This document shows positions 1 to 9,772 of a stretch of DNA of 64,000 nucleotides, piece by piece. Source of the stretch: Verrucomicrobiota bacterium. GTDB lineage: Bacteria > Verrucomicrobiota > Verrucomicrobiia > Opitutales > Opitutaceae. Every line of letters starts with the position of its first letter. Positions within the stretch are counted from its first letter, which is position 1. The notes beneath the pieces were generated by a model, which was given only the letters and a program-made list of their open reading frames with translations, ran no database searches and was not told where the DNA came from. Location: NCBI GenBank assembly GCA_023416735.1, contig JAEZGX010000030.1, positions 62,001 through 126,000 on the forward strand, read 5' to 3'. Both the position numbers and the translations under genes were made by a program.

Positions 1-817
1 CGCTGCCGAGCTCCACGCGCGCCACGTCGCCCAGCTTCAACACCGAGCCATCGGCACCGCTTCGCAACACGATCTCGCGAAACTGCTCCGGCGTCTGCAA
101 ACGGCCGCGTGCATTGATCGTCGCGTTCAACATCTGCCCTTCCACGGCCGGCGTGCCGCCCAATTGCCCCACCGCCACCTGATGGTTCTGACCTTGGATC
201 GCGGTGATCACGTCCCCCGTCGAGAGTTGGTAGGCATCGAGTTTATTCGGATCGAGCCAGATGCGCATCGCATAGCGGGCACCGAAAACCTGCGTGCTGC
301 CCACGCCGGGCACGCGCGACAGGGGATCGACAATGTTCGTCGTGATGAAATCCGAGATGTCGTCGCGCGACATGCTGCCATCCTCGGATACAAACCCGAC
401 GACTTGCAGAAAGCCTTCGCCGGTCTTCGTCACGCTGATGCCTTGCTGCTGCACCACCTGCGGCAACAGCGCCGTCGCCAGCTGCAGCTTGTTTTGCACC
501 TGCACCTGCGCGATGTCCGCATTCGTGCCGCTCGCAAACGTCAGCGTGATCTGCGCCGCGCCGTTCGACTGGCTCGTCGACGTCATGTAGATCAACCCGT
601 CGAGGCCTTTCATGTTTTGCTCGATGATCTGCGTCACCGAGTCCTCCACCACCTGCGCTGACGCGCCGGGATAAAACGCACTCACCGACACGGTCGGCGG
701 CGCGATCGTCGGATAACGCGAGATCGGCAGCCGCGTAATCGACAACGCGCCGGCAATCATGATGACGATGGCGATGACCCACGCAAAGATGGGCCGGTCA
801 ATGAAGAATCGTGCCAT
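1..817 (-). CDS. RND efflux transporter, inner-membrane subunit (3' part outside window)
   Basis: Proton-driven HAE1/AcrB-type multidrug exporter of the inner membrane; only the first 272 codons are present because the gene runs off the left edge. The visible N-terminus reads MARFFIDRPIFAWVIAIV, the canonical first transmembrane helix of AcrB homologues, followed by porter-domain landmarks such as a YPGAS turn, ADIAQVQVQNKL and SRVPGVG. It starts 11 bases after the adaptor gene's stop, so the two form an operon. It is related to, but clearly different from, the complete pump at 49649-52786. Efflux function is established for the family; the substrate cannot be told. Confidence 0.95.
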   Translation of the reverse strand, partial: MARFFIDRPIFAWVIAIVIMIAGALSITRLPISRYPTIAPPTVSVSAFYPGASAQVVEDSVTQIIEQNMKGLDGLIYMTSTSQSNGAAQITLTFASGTNADIAQVQVQNKLQLATALLPQVVQQQGISVTKTGEGFLQVVGFVSEDGSMSRDDISDFITTNIVDPLSRVPGVGSTQVFGARYAMRIWLDPNKLDAYQLSTGDVITAIQGQNHQVAVGQLGGTPAVEGQMLNATINARGRLQTPEQFREIVLRSGADGSVLKLGDVARVELGS

Positions 818-828
818 GGTGCGGGTCC

Positions 829-2010
829 TTACTCCTTCTCCATCTGCACCGCCGGCGCCGCCGTCTCCGCGGGCGCGGCGCTTGGTCCGCGGGTCAAGGT
901 TGTCGCGGTAATCTGCACGGGCGCTCCGGGCCGCACCTTCTGCAATCCTTCCACGATCACGCGATCGCCGACTGCCAGACCTGAATCCACCAGCCACTTG
1001 TCACCGATCGTGCGCGAAACTCGCACCGACCTCGCCTCGACCACGCCTTCCGCGTTTACGACCATGACTGAGGTTTCTCCGCGCGGATCGCGCGCGACGC
1101 CTTGCTGCGGCACTAGGATCGCTTGCTCCCGCACACCCGTGCTCACGACCGCGCGCACGAACATCCCCGGCAGCAACACATGGTCCGGATTCGGCACCAC
1201 CACGCGCAGCGCGAATCGGCCCGTCATCGGATCGACCGATACTTCCGCAAATTCCAACCGGCCTTCATGCGAATACTTCGAACCATCCTCGAGCATGATC
1301 GTCACCGGCAGTTCCTCCGGCCGCTGCAACGTTCCCGCCGCAAAATCTCTCCGCAAATCCAGCAGCTCCCGGCTCGACTGCGTCACATCCACATAAATGG
1401 GATCGAGCTGCTGCACCGTCGCGAGGGACTGATTCTGGTTCGCCGTCACCAACGCGCCTTGCGTCACCGACGAGCGCCCAATCCGCCCCGCGATCGGCGA
1501 CCGAATCGTCGCATAACTCAACTCAACTTCCGCACTCTTCAATGCCGCTTCCGCCACGCCGACGTCGGCCTCCGCCTGCGCCAACGCGGCGATCGCGGTT
1601 TCGTTCTCCTGCCGGCTCACCGCGTCAACTTCCGCCAGCTCCGCCGCGCGACGCGCATTCACCCGCGCCAGTTCCACCGTTGCGCGCGCGCGCGCCAGCG
1701 TGGCCTTCGTCCGTTCGTAAACGGCGCGATAGGTCGCGTCGTCGAGCTGATACAAAGGCTGCCCTTCTTCCACCATCGCGCCTTCGTCGAACAGCCGCTT
1801 CTGCACCAGGCCCGTCACTTGCGGCCGCACTTCCGCCACCAAGAACGGCGCCGAGCGTCCCGGCAGTTCGCGCGTGAGCGTCACGGCTTCCGCTTGCACC
1901 GTGATCGCCGTCACCGCCGGAGGAGGCATCGCCGGCGGCGCCGACGCTTCGCGCTGACACCCGGCCAGCAACAAGACGATCGCAAGAATCAGAGACGACT
2001 TCAGATACAT
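829..2010 (-). CDS. RND efflux periplasmic adaptor (membrane fusion) lipoprotein
   Basis: Adaptor that bridges an inner-membrane RND pump to an outer-membrane channel. The 393-residue product begins MYLKSSLILAIVLLLAGCQ, a lipoprotein signal with lipobox LAGC, then shows the HlyD/AcrA order: beta-barrel and lipoyl half-motif (PQVTGLVQKRLFDEG), a long Ala/Glu/Arg-rich alpha-hairpin, second lipoyl half (IRSPIAGRIG) and a C-terminal barrel. The frame can extend 6 codons upstream to a TTG at 2028, but the ATG at 2010 puts the signal peptide directly at the N-terminus. No outer-membrane channel gene is seen next to it. A perfect 7-bp inverted repeat lies just upstream. Confidence 0.93.
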   Translation of the reverse strand: MYLKSSLILAIVLLLAGCQREASAPPAMPPPAVTAITVQAEAVTLTRELPGRSAPFLVAEVRPQVTGLVQKRLFDEGAMVEEGQPLYQLDDATYRAVYERTKATLARARATVELARVNARRAAELAEVDAVSRQENETAIAALAQAEADVGVAEAALKSAEVELSYATIRSPIAGRIGRSSVTQGALVTANQNQSLATVQQLDPIYVDVTQSSRELLDLRRDFAAGTLQRPEELPVTIMLEDGSKYSHEGRLEFAEVSVDPMTGRFALRVVVPNPDHVLLPGMFVRAVVSTGVREQAILVPQQGVARDPRGETSVMVVNAEGVVEARSVRVSRTIGDKWLVDSGLAVGDRVIVEGLQKVRPGAPVQITATTLTRGPSAAPAETAAPAVQMEKE

Positions 2011-2028
2011 GAGATGAAAATTCAACAA

Positions 2029-2043
2029 GGAGCGTGACGCTCC
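2029..2043. promoter_or_regulatory. Perfect palindrome upstream of adaptor gene
   Basis: GGAGCGT-G-ACGCTCC has perfect 7-base arms around one central base and lies 19 to 33 bases before the chosen ATG of the efflux adaptor. Its compact symmetry fits a repressor operator (TetR or MarR type) or a leader hairpin. No regulator gene is adjacent, so its role is inferred only. Confidence 0.35.
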
Positions 2044-2264
2044 ATCCTGGCCGACAATAACACTCTCGCGGCAAAGTCAGGATTTCTTTACTGCCCGTCA
2101 CCCTCGCTCTCCTTGGTTTATCCCGCAAAAAGATTCTCCCGCTTCCTCGCAAACCTCCTCCTGCTCTAAGGGAGAACGACGAGCCCCCACTTCCGGAGAA
2201 ACGAAGAGAATATCCGCATGAAGCGGCGGTAATAAGATCGCCGCCTCACGTCTGACCGCCCCGC

Positions 2265-3425
2265 TTAGCGGGTCAACGCCGGATCCGCATCCGGCTTCAA
2301 CGCCTTGATCGCCGCCTCGAGCGCCGGCTTCGGCTGATAATTCCGATCGAAGAGCAGCGCATGATCCGTCCGCCCGCGAATCGGGAAATTGTTCAGCCAC
2401 GAACCGTTGTCCGACACGCCCCAGATCGTCACTCGCGTGAGCGCGTCCTTGTATTTTGCATACGCCGCGAAGATCTCCCCATAACGTTTCGCGAGCTGCG
2501 CCTCCTTGTCCGCCGGTAGCCCGGCGCGATATGGATCGAGCTCCGGCGCACTTTCAAAAATGGTCGAGATCTCCGCACCGAAATACTGCCGCGGACGCGG
2601 CAACACCGTGACGTCGAGTTCCGTCACCATCACTTTGTAGCCGGCCTGCGCAAAATCTCGGATCGTCGCCTCGATGTCTTCGATCTTCGGCCAATCGAGC
2701 GAGCAATGCTCCTGCGTCCCAACACCGTCCACGCGCGCCCCTTTCATCCGCAACCAATTCACCAGCCGCAGCACGCCCGCCCGCTTCACCGGATTCGCCA
2801 GCGAGTAATCGTTGTAATACAACTCCGCGTCCGGATCGGCTTCCTGTGCCGCCTTGAACGCTTCGTAGATGCCTTCTTCGCCGAGGATCTTATACCAGGG
2901 ACGATCGAACCGCACATTTCCATCCTCGTCCTTCACCGCCTCGTTCACCACGTCCCACCCTTTCACGCGGCCTTTGTAACGTCCCACCACCGTGTGGATA
3001 TGATCGCGCAAGCGTTCCAGCAGCACTTCCTTCGCCACCGGCTCGCCGTTTTCGTCTTCAAACACCCAGCTCGGCGTCTGGCTGTGCCACATCAATGTGT
3101 GCCCGACGATGTGCAGGCCTCGCTTCTCTCCAAACTCAACATACTTGTCCGCGAGCTCGAAATCGTAACGGCCCGGTTCCGGATGAATCGGCCCCCACTT
3201 CATCACGTTCTCCGGCGTGATCGAATCGAAGTGCTGGTCCACGACCGCCACGCCTTTCTGATCCGTCTCGCGGATGTAATGCTCATTGATCGCCGCACCG
3301 ACGTAAAACATGCCCTGCGCCGCTTCCTTCAACGCCGGCAGTTTTCCGGCCGGAGCAGCGGACAGCGATGCCGCCGCCGAAACCATCATCAATCCGAAGG
3401 AAGCAATCAGAGTATGTTTCGTCAT
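2265..3425 (-). CDS. Secreted endo-1,4-beta-xylanase, GH10
   Basis: Retaining endo-xylanase cutting internal beta-1,4 links of xylan outside the cytoplasm. The 386-residue product starts MTKHTLIASFGLMMVSAAASLSA, a clear signal peptide; an upstream extension of 37 codons lacks signal-like character and was rejected. The GH10 barrel spans roughly residues 32-375: HTLMWHSQTP at 109-118, acid/base Glu162 in WDVVNEAV and nucleophile Glu269 in VMVTELDV. Length suits a single-domain GH10 without binding module. It is divergent from the glycoamylase-like gene at 3799 and is the only recognisable xylan gene in the window. Confidence 0.96.
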   Translation of the reverse strand: MTKHTLIASFGLMMVSAAASLSAAPAGKLPALKEAAQGMFYVGAAINEHYIRETDQKGVAVVDQHFDSITPENVMKWGPIHPEPGRYDFELADKYVEFGEKRGLHIVGHTLMWHSQTPSWVFEDENGEPVAKEVLLERLRDHIHTVVGRYKGRVKGWDVVNEAVKDEDGNVRFDRPWYKILGEEGIYEAFKAAQEADPDAELYYNDYSLANPVKRAGVLRLVNWLRMKGARVDGVGTQEHCSLDWPKIEDIEATIRDFAQAGYKVMVTELDVTVLPRPRQYFGAEISTIFESAPELDPYRAGLPADKEAQLAKRYGEIFAAYAKYKDALTRVTIWGVSDNGSWLNNFPIRGRTDHALLFDRNYQPKPALEAAIKALKPDADPALTR

Positions 3426-3798
3426 GATTTTGCGCGCTGGACGCTCTTCGCCGCCTTTTGTTGCGGCCAGAAAAAAAACTTCCGCGGGCCGCGCTCCCCC
3501 GACATCCGCTTGCGTCACTAAAAGACGCCCGTGCATCGGTGCTCTTTTACCCTTTCCCCCACCTTCTCCTCCTCACTCCGCTCGATGGCATCGCTGCCTT
3601 CTCCGCGTAGATTCGGCGATGAAACTTGTCCGACCGGATTGCGAAACGCTTTCGTCCTCTCATCCTTGCGGCGTATCCGTCCGGAAACGGAACCGCACCC
3701 GCGCTCCGTTTGACCTCGTGGCTTCACCACCGCGTGCACCGGTCCGGATCGCGTGAAACTTTTCTCCTCAATCTCTCCTCCGGCTCGAGCCTCGCGCC
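3426..3798. other. Divergent intergenic region, no clear element
   Basis: This 373-base gap separates the minus-strand xylanase from the plus-strand glycoamylase-like gene and must hold both promoters. It is pyrimidine-rich on the plus strand. I see only a weak inverted repeat (GCGTC at 3512 and GACGC at 3524) and an A8 run near 3472. No credible gene, RNA or TCATC-NN-GATGA palindrome is present. Confidence 0.4.
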
Positions 3799-6582
3799 AT
3801 GCCTGTCTTCACCGGCTCCCGTCCGATCTTCCTCCTCCCGCTTCTTTTCGCCGCTTTTCTTTTTCTGCCCTTGCGCGCGGCTGAATCGACCGAACGTCAT
3901 CCCTCTCTCGTCGGCGCGCGCCCCGGCGCGATTCTCACCGCCGAGGACGACGCGCTGCTCGATGAGCTTCAACGCGCCTCGTTCCTGTTCTTCGTCGAAC
4001 AGATGCATCCCGTCACCGGGCTCGTCCGCGACCGCGCTCGCGCCGATGGCGCTCCGACCGAAGGCAAGGCCAGCATCGCCGCGTCCGGGTTCGCGCTCGC
4101 CTCGTGGGCCATCGCCACCCATCGGGGCTGGGTCGAGCGCGAAATGGCGCTCGATCGCGTGAAGCTCATGCTGCACTTTCTCGCGCACGACGCTCCGCGG
4201 CGGCGCGGTTTTTATTACCATTTCATGGAAATGGACACCGGCGCGCGTGCATGGGAATGCGAGATTTCCTCCATCGACACCGCGCTCTTCATGGCCGGCG
4301 CCATCGTTGCCCGCGAATACTTCCGCGATCCCGAAATCACCCAGCTCGTCAACGAGATCAACGAGACGATCGACTGGCAGTGGTTCCTCAACGGCGGCTC
4401 CACGTTGTCGCTTGGCTGGAAGGATGAAACCGGTTTCTCCCGCTACCGCTGGCGCATCTATTCCGAGCACATGATCATGAGTATCCTCGGCATGGGCGCG
4501 CCGAAAAATGCCCTGCCGCTCGACTACTGGCGCGCCTGGGGCCGCCAGCCCGCCGGCAGCTACGGCGGCTATCACTTCATTCAGGGTCCGCCGCTTTTCA
4601 TTCACCAGTTCGCCCACGCGTTCGTCGACTTTCGCGACAAACGCGACGCATTCGCCGATTACTATCGCAACTCGATTCTCGCCACGCTCGCGCAACGCCA
4701 GTTCTCCATCGATCTTCGCAACGAATTCCCCAGCTGGAGCGAGCGTCTCTGGGGCGTCACCGCTTCCGACTCCGCTTCCGGTTACAAGGCGTGGGGCGGG
4801 CCGCCCCGCACCGGCGGCTACGACTCGCTCGATGGCACCATCGTCCCGTGCGCCGCCGCCGGCTCCCTGCCTTTCGTTCCTTACGAAACGATGATGGTCC
4901 TTCAGCACATCCGCACCGTTTACGGCGATCGCGTGTGGAAACGCTACGGCTTCGTCGACGCTTTCAATCCCGAAACCGGCTGGGTCAATCCCGACGTCAT
5001 CGGTATCGATTTAGGCATTACAATTCTGCAGGCCGAAAACGCCCGCTCCGGCTTCGTCTGGTCGCTCTTCATGCGCACCCCCGAGGTTCAACGCGCGCTC
5101 GGCCGCGCGGGCTTCGTCTCCACCCGCCGCACTTTCACCTGGGCCGAACGCGAACGTCTCCGCGCCCTCGCCGTCGCCGCGTGGCGCTCGCTCGAAAACG
5201 AACCCATCACTCCCGACACCGCCGGCCTCCGCTTCACCACGTTTCCCGCCGCCCAGACGCTCGGCATCGTCTCCGGCGCCACCGCTGCCAAACGCGTGCG
5301 CGACGCTCTCGCCAACGCCCAGCTTCCTGAATTCGACCTCGCCGTCGCCGAATACGCCGCCGGCCTCATCACGCTTCGCCAGGCGTTTCCCGGCCTCGCC
5401 ATGGACGCCACTCGCCGCCTCGACGAAATCGACTGGAGCAAGGTCACCGTCGGCACCACCAAACTCGGCTCCGCCAGCCGGCTCGGCACATTCTTCAAAA
5501 TCGCCACGCTCCAAAACGAGCCGACCGCCTGGTCGAATCTCGTGCGCACTCCCGAACAGCGCGGCGATGTCTGGGTCCTCTCGCCCGCCGAACCTTACGA
5601 TCAGCTCCGTCCCGGCCTTTGGCTCGACGAGCGCTCCACCATTTCCGGCGGCTCCTCCGCACAACTCGCTTATTCCATCGCCGTCCAAATCGGCGACAAC
5701 CCGCCTCCGCCCGAACCGATCGACCCGATCACGACGGCCCTCGTTCTCGAGCATTATCCCGCCGAGTGGCTCACGCATTTCAGTCCTGTCACCCCTCCGC
5801 TCGATGAATGGCTCGCGTCCGCCCCGCCGCAGGATCGCGCCGCGTTGCTCATCACTGTCGCCAACGTTCTCGTGCCCGACTCCGTGCGCGAGTGGTTTCA
5901 AAAAGATCCGCTCGTGCGCGCCGGACGTTCCGCAATCTCGGATTTCAGCACCGCTCCTTTCGGCCAGGACACGTCCACATTCATGCGCTACGAACTCGCC
6001 GGCCCGGCCGCCGAACCACCCGAGCGCACCTCCATCGCCGTCGCGTCTTCCTCTCCTCGCGAACAATGGCAATGGACCACGATCGCCGGTCTCGAGTTCA
6101 AAGAATCCCCTGCCGACGTCCGTCCCGATGACCCGCTGCTGGAACTTCGTTTCGCGTTCACGTGGGACAACGAAGCGCTTCATTTCCACGCCGAGGCCGT
6201 CGACACACCTCCGGGAACCGAGCGTCCGCCCGAACGTCGCGAACTCGTGGAATTGCTCATCGATCCCAAGAACGACGGGCTCGTCTGGCGCGGCGCCGCC
6301 GATCTGCACTACGTTTTCCGTTCCACCGGCCAAGCCTACGAATGGAATCACGATCGTCCCGTGCCCGCCGACATTCGCCGCACGCCCACGGGCTACACCG
6401 TCGTTGCGAGCATTCCCTGGTCCGTGCTCGGACTCACGCCCCGCCCCGGCGTCGAAATCGCTCTGACTCCCGCCGTCGCCACTCACGGCCGCTACGAATG
6501 GGAGCCGTCGCTCAAACTCAGCTGGCGCTTCTTCCAACGCCGCGACGAGCGCTACGGGCTCGGCAAAATCATCCTGCGCTAA
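3799..6582 (+). CDS. Secreted glycoamylase-like (PF10091) hydrolase with C-terminal CBM9-like domain
   Basis: Predicted extracytoplasmic glucan-active (alpha/alpha)6-barrel enzyme of 927 residues. A signal peptide ends near residue 28 (FLFLPLRAAES). Residues about 50-440 match the glycoamylase-like family: LLDELQRASFLFFVEQMHP, SIAASGFALASWAIA, an RGFYYHFMEMDTG stretch and a late FVWSLFMRTPEV helix. The family contains GH144 endo-beta-1,2-glucanases, so beta-1,2-glucan is a candidate substrate, but other specificities exist. A middle region (440-770) is not recognised; the end (about 775-927: LRFAFTWDNEALHFHAEA, ELVELLIDPKNDG) resembles the family 9 carbohydrate-binding-like fold. It is followed by a TonB receptor and a second family member. 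Confidence 0.88.
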   Translation: MPVFTGSRPIFLLPLLFAAFLFLPLRAAESTERHPSLVGARPGAILTAEDDALLDELQRASFLFFVEQMHPVTGLVRDRARADGAPTEGKASIAASGFALASWAIATHRGWVEREMALDRVKLMLHFLAHDAPRRRGFYYHFMEMDTGARAWECEISSIDTALFMAGAIVAREYFRDPEITQLVNEINETIDWQWFLNGGSTLSLGWKDETGFSRYRWRIYSEHMIMSILGMGAPKNALPLDYWRAWGRQPAGSYGGYHFIQGPPLFIHQFAHAFVDFRDKRDAFADYYRNSILATLAQRQFSIDLRNEFPSWSERLWGVTASDSASGYKAWGGPPRTGGYDSLDGTIVPCAAAGSLPFVPYETMMVLQHIRTVYGDRVWKRYGFVDAFNPETGWVNPDVIGIDLGITILQAENARSGFVWSLFMRTPEVQRALGRAGFVSTRRTFTWAERERLRALAVAAWRSLENEPITPDTAGLRFTTFPAAQTLGIVSGATAAKRVRDALANAQLPEFDLAVAEYAAGLITLRQAFPGLAMDATRRLDEIDWSKVTVGTTKLGSASRLGTFFKIATLQNEPTAWSNLVRTPEQRGDVWVLSPAEPYDQLRPGLWLDERSTISGGSSAQLAYSIAVQIGDNPPPPEPIDPITTALVLEHYPAEWLTHFSPVTPPLDEWLASAPPQDRAALLITVANVLVPDSVREWFQKDPLVRAGRSAISDFSTAPFGQDTSTFMRYELAGPAAEPPERTSIAVASSSPREQWQWTTIAGLEFKESPADVRPDDPLLELRFAFTWDNEALHFHAEAVDTPPGTERPPERRELVELLIDPKNDGLVWRGAADLHYVFRSTGQAYEWNHDRPVPADIRRTPTGYTVVASIPWSVLGLTPRPGVEIALTPAVATHGRYEWEPSLKLSWRFFQRRDERYGLGKIILR

Positions 6583-6756
6583 GTCTCATCGCCGCCGTAT
6601 TGCGGCATATCGCGGGTCGCCCTCCTCCGTCCCCCGATGCGTCTTCCCTAAATTCGCTCTATCTCTCTGCGGGAACGTCTTTGGTGCCGTTCTGTTCTAT
6701 CCGCATCACACCCAAACGTAGGTCCAGCATGCACAACACACCCGACACACCTACCC

Positions 6757-9651
6757 ATGAACTCCAAGCCCCTCCGCTGCATGCTGGCAGCGGTTTCCGT
6801 CCTCGGCGCGACGTCTCTCGCGCTCGCCCAACCGGCTAGCCCTGCGCCAGCCCCGAGTCCCACCGACACGCTCGGCGACCAGCCGATCGTCCTCGAAACC
6901 TTCACGGTCGACGTGTCACGCGATCGCGGATACGTCGCCGTCGATTCGCTCGCCGGCGGACGCACCAACATGCCGATCAAGCTCACTCCGGCCGCGATGT
7001 CGTCGCTCACGCGCACGTTCCTCGACGACCTTGGCATCCAGGACGTCCGCGAATCCCTCCGCTGGGCTCCCAACGTCCTTCCCGAGGATCCGCTCGCCGG
7101 CCGCGGCTTCGGCGGTCAGGCCTTTCACCCTTGGGCTTACAGCTTCCGCGGCGTTGGCTCCGGCCAGCAGGGCGGCGCCGGTCCGACCCGTAACTACTTC
7201 ACGTTCTTCGAAAACGCCGACGCCTATAACATCGAGCGCGTCGAATTCACCCGCGGGCCGAACGGCATTCTCTTCGGTCTCGGCACCGTCGGCGGCACCT
7301 TGTCCACCTACACGAAGGTTCCTCGCCTCGATAACACGTTCATCAGTCCCGCCGTCATCGCCAACTCCGACGGGGGCGTCCGCTTTGAACTCGATTACAA
7401 TCTCGCCGTTTCCGACCAACTCGCATTCCGCGTCAACGCCTTGCACGACACCGTGCGCGGTTGGCGCGAGGGCGATGAGGGCACCAAACGCGCCCTCGAT
7501 TTGGCCGCGCTCTACAAGCTCACGGACCGCACGAGCCTCCGCTTCGAGGTCGAGGGCTACCGTTCCAAATACACGCTGATCTCCACCACGATCGGCGACA
7601 AAGCTTCTGGTTGGGACGGCACCACCGAGTCGCCCACTTGGAACGCCGCTCCGGTCGGCGGCGCGCGCACCGTCGAAATGTCCGTGCCCGGCGCGTGGGG
7701 CACCGGTCTTGCCGCCTACCCCGTTTTCATCCCCACGCTTTCCGAGAACCAACGCCTCCAACTCTGGGCGCCGTGGGCTTTCGAACCCGACCCCGCGAAT
7801 CCCGGTCAGGATCTTCGCGTTTACCGCGGCGGCTACGCGACGACTAGCGCCCTTCTCGATCCCGGCCAATCCCTCCCGTGGGCGCCTTACGCCGGCTGGT
7901 ATCCCGACGAAATTAAACTGCCGTGGGAAACCGACTATTCCTCCACCGCCAACATTCCGATTCGTCCGAGCCGCGATTGGACCTACGGTGCGGGCCGCGG
8001 CACCAACGACTACGAAAATCTCAGCATCTTTCTCGATCACAGCTTCAACGAAAACGTCGATCTCCAGGTCGCGTTCTTCACCTACGACACCGAAACCACT
8101 TCGAAAGATTACGAGGGCACCGGCGGCGCGTCCGTCGATATCAACCGCCAGATGCCCGACGGCTCGCCGAATCCCAACTTCGGCAAACAATTCGCCGACT
8201 TCTTCCTGTCACGGCAGGTGCAGACGCGCTCCGTCGACGAGATCCGCGCCCAACTCAACTACAAGTTCGATGGCGATCTCTTCGGCTCGCGCTTCAACCA
8301 GCTTTTCGCTGCCTCCGCCTCGCAGCGAAAGACCCAGACGTCCGCCCGCCAGTATCTCGCCCAAATCACCAACGGCACCTGGCCGATCGACGAGTGGGCC
8401 GACAACATGGTCTGGGGCCGCATCTATCTCGATCGTCCCAACACGTTCACCGACATCCCCGACGGCCTGAACGGCTACTCCGTCGCTTACGCTCCGGCGC
8501 AGGGCTACTGGTTCGACTTCGACGACGAATTCGAGCTCACCAGTTACGCGCTTTTCTCCAACACCCGTCTTTTCAACGACGCCCTCAGCATCGCGCTCGG
8601 CGTCCGTCGCGACAGCTACGACGAGGACCTCATCAGCTATCGCCGCGGGCCCAACTTCACCGACCAGCGCGTCAGTGAAAGTGACTCAGGCACGACCTAC
8701 ACCGCCGGCGCCGTTTACTACTTCGGCTGGCTCGGCATCTTCGCCAACTACTCGGAAAACCTCCTTCCGCCCAATGCCGGCTCGCAGCCCTACCTCAACG
8801 GCGGGCGTCCCGGTCCCGAAGAGAACGAGGGCTACGATTACGGTATCCGTATTTCCACTCCGGACGGAAAATACTACGCGAGCTTCAGCCGCTACGAATC
8901 GAAGTCCAACAACCGCAATGTCGAGAATCCCGTCGGCAGCCTCCGCGGCGTGTGGCAGAAATACAACATCGCTCGGGGCGCGCCCCAAGACGAGGGCTTC
9001 GGCTCCCTCGCGTATTCCGACACCACCGCCATGAAAGCCTTCGGCTACGAGTTCGAAGTCACGGCCAACCCTTTTGAAAACCTCCGTCTCCAAGCGAGCT
9101 ACGCCTTGCCGGAAACGGAAATCGTCGACTTCTATCCAATGTCCCGTGCGCACGTCGCCGAGCATCTCGCGACTTGGAACGCCCAGCTCGACGCCACCAC
9201 CGACCCGATCCATGCGAGCGATCTCCGCAATGAGATCTCGCGCGTCCAGGACACGCTCGCCCAGTCCGTCGCCGGCGCGCCGCAGCGCAAGTCCGTCGAC
9301 TACACCGCCAGCTTCTTTGCGAACTACATCTTCACGAATGAAGCGCTCGACGGTTACTCCATCGGTTTCGGCGGCAACTTCACCGGCAAACCTTACGCCG
9401 GCTCCTACGCCGGCGAAGAATACTTCGGCTCCTCCATTCGCAGCTACTCCGCCGTGCTCGCCTACGAAACCGAATTCGGCCGCGTGAAAGCCCGCTTCGC
9501 CATCAACGTCGACAACATCTTCGATTACGACGAACCGCTCGTGATCGACTACCACAACGACTACACCGACCGCTCCGGCCGCCACATTCGCAACGCTTAC
9601 TTCTACCAGACGCCGCGCACCTTCCGCTTCACCGCGCGCTTCACCTTCTAA
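6757..9651 (+). CDS. TonB-dependent outer-membrane receptor
   Basis: Outer-membrane beta-barrel transporter of 964 residues, energised by TonB and probably importing oligosaccharides. It has a signal peptide ending near LALAQ (about residue 25), the motif LETFTV characteristic of this receptor group, a plug domain (about 60-200, with VEFTRGPNGILFGLGTVGG) and a long barrel rich in alternating aromatic strands ending RFTARFTF with terminal Phe. Two glycoamylase-like enzymes flank it on the same strand, so its ligand is likely their product. The gap to the next gene carries two stem-loops. Confidence 0.95.
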   Translation: MNSKPLRCMLAAVSVLGATSLALAQPASPAPAPSPTDTLGDQPIVLETFTVDVSRDRGYVAVDSLAGGRTNMPIKLTPAAMSSLTRTFLDDLGIQDVRESLRWAPNVLPEDPLAGRGFGGQAFHPWAYSFRGVGSGQQGGAGPTRNYFTFFENADAYNIERVEFTRGPNGILFGLGTVGGTLSTYTKVPRLDNTFISPAVIANSDGGVRFELDYNLAVSDQLAFRVNALHDTVRGWREGDEGTKRALDLAALYKLTDRTSLRFEVEGYRSKYTLISTTIGDKASGWDGTTESPTWNAAPVGGARTVEMSVPGAWGTGLAAYPVFIPTLSENQRLQLWAPWAFEPDPANPGQDLRVYRGGYATTSALLDPGQSLPWAPYAGWYPDEIKLPWETDYSSTANIPIRPSRDWTYGAGRGTNDYENLSIFLDHSFNENVDLQVAFFTYDTETTSKDYEGTGGASVDINRQMPDGSPNPNFGKQFADFFLSRQVQTRSVDEIRAQLNYKFDGDLFGSRFNQLFAASASQRKTQTSARQYLAQITNGTWPIDEWADNMVWGRIYLDRPNTFTDIPDGLNGYSVAYAPAQGYWFDFDDEFELTSYALFSNTRLFNDALSIALGVRRDSYDEDLISYRRGPNFTDQRVSESDSGTTYTAGAVYYFGWLGIFANYSENLLPPNAGSQPYLNGGRPGPEENEGYDYGIRISTPDGKYYASFSRYESKSNNRNVENPVGSLRGVWQKYNIARGAPQDEGFGSLAYSDTTAMKAFGYEFEVTANPFENLRLQASYALPETEIVDFYPMSRAHVAEHLATWNAQLDATTDPIHASDLRNEISRVQDTLAQSVAGAPQRKSVDYTASFFANYIFTNEALDGYSIGFGGNFTGKPYAGSYAGEEYFGSSIRSYSAVLAYETEFGRVKARFAINVDNIFDYDEPLVIDYHNDYTDRSGRHIRNAYFYQTPRTFRFTARFTF

Positions 9652-9663
9652 TCCTCAAGCCAG

Positions 9664-9690
9664 AGTGTCGCCCCGCAGGTGACACTTTTA
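9664..9690 (+). terminator. Terminator-like stem-loop after TonB receptor
   Basis: Arms AGTGTCGCC (9664-9672) and GGTGACACT (9678-9686) pair at 8 of 9 positions with a 5-base loop, and the stem runs into TTTT. It lies 12 bases after the receptor's stop, as expected for an intrinsic terminator or a 3'-end stabiliser. Confidence 0.6.
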
Positions 9691-9705
9691 TCAATCCTGA
9701 CCAAA

Positions 9706-9737
9706 GGCGAAGTGTCACCCACTGGGGGCACTTCGCC
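9706..9737. promoter_or_regulatory. Second stem-loop before the glycoamylase-like gene
   Basis: Perfect 9-base arms GGCGAAGTG (9706-9714) and CACTTCGCC (9729-9737) enclose a loop that can pair further through CCC and GGG. It shares the word GTGTCACC with the preceding stem-loop. It sits 36 bases before the next start codon, so it may be a leader structure, an attenuator or a processing site. Confidence 0.4.
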
Positions 9738-9772
9738 GCCGCGTTTTCGGCGTCGTTCTTGTAGTTGAAATC

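Noticed and set aside
3472..3480. A-run upstream of the xylanase as a promoter element
   Set aside because: A single A8 stretch without recognisable -35/-10 spacing is not enough evidence.
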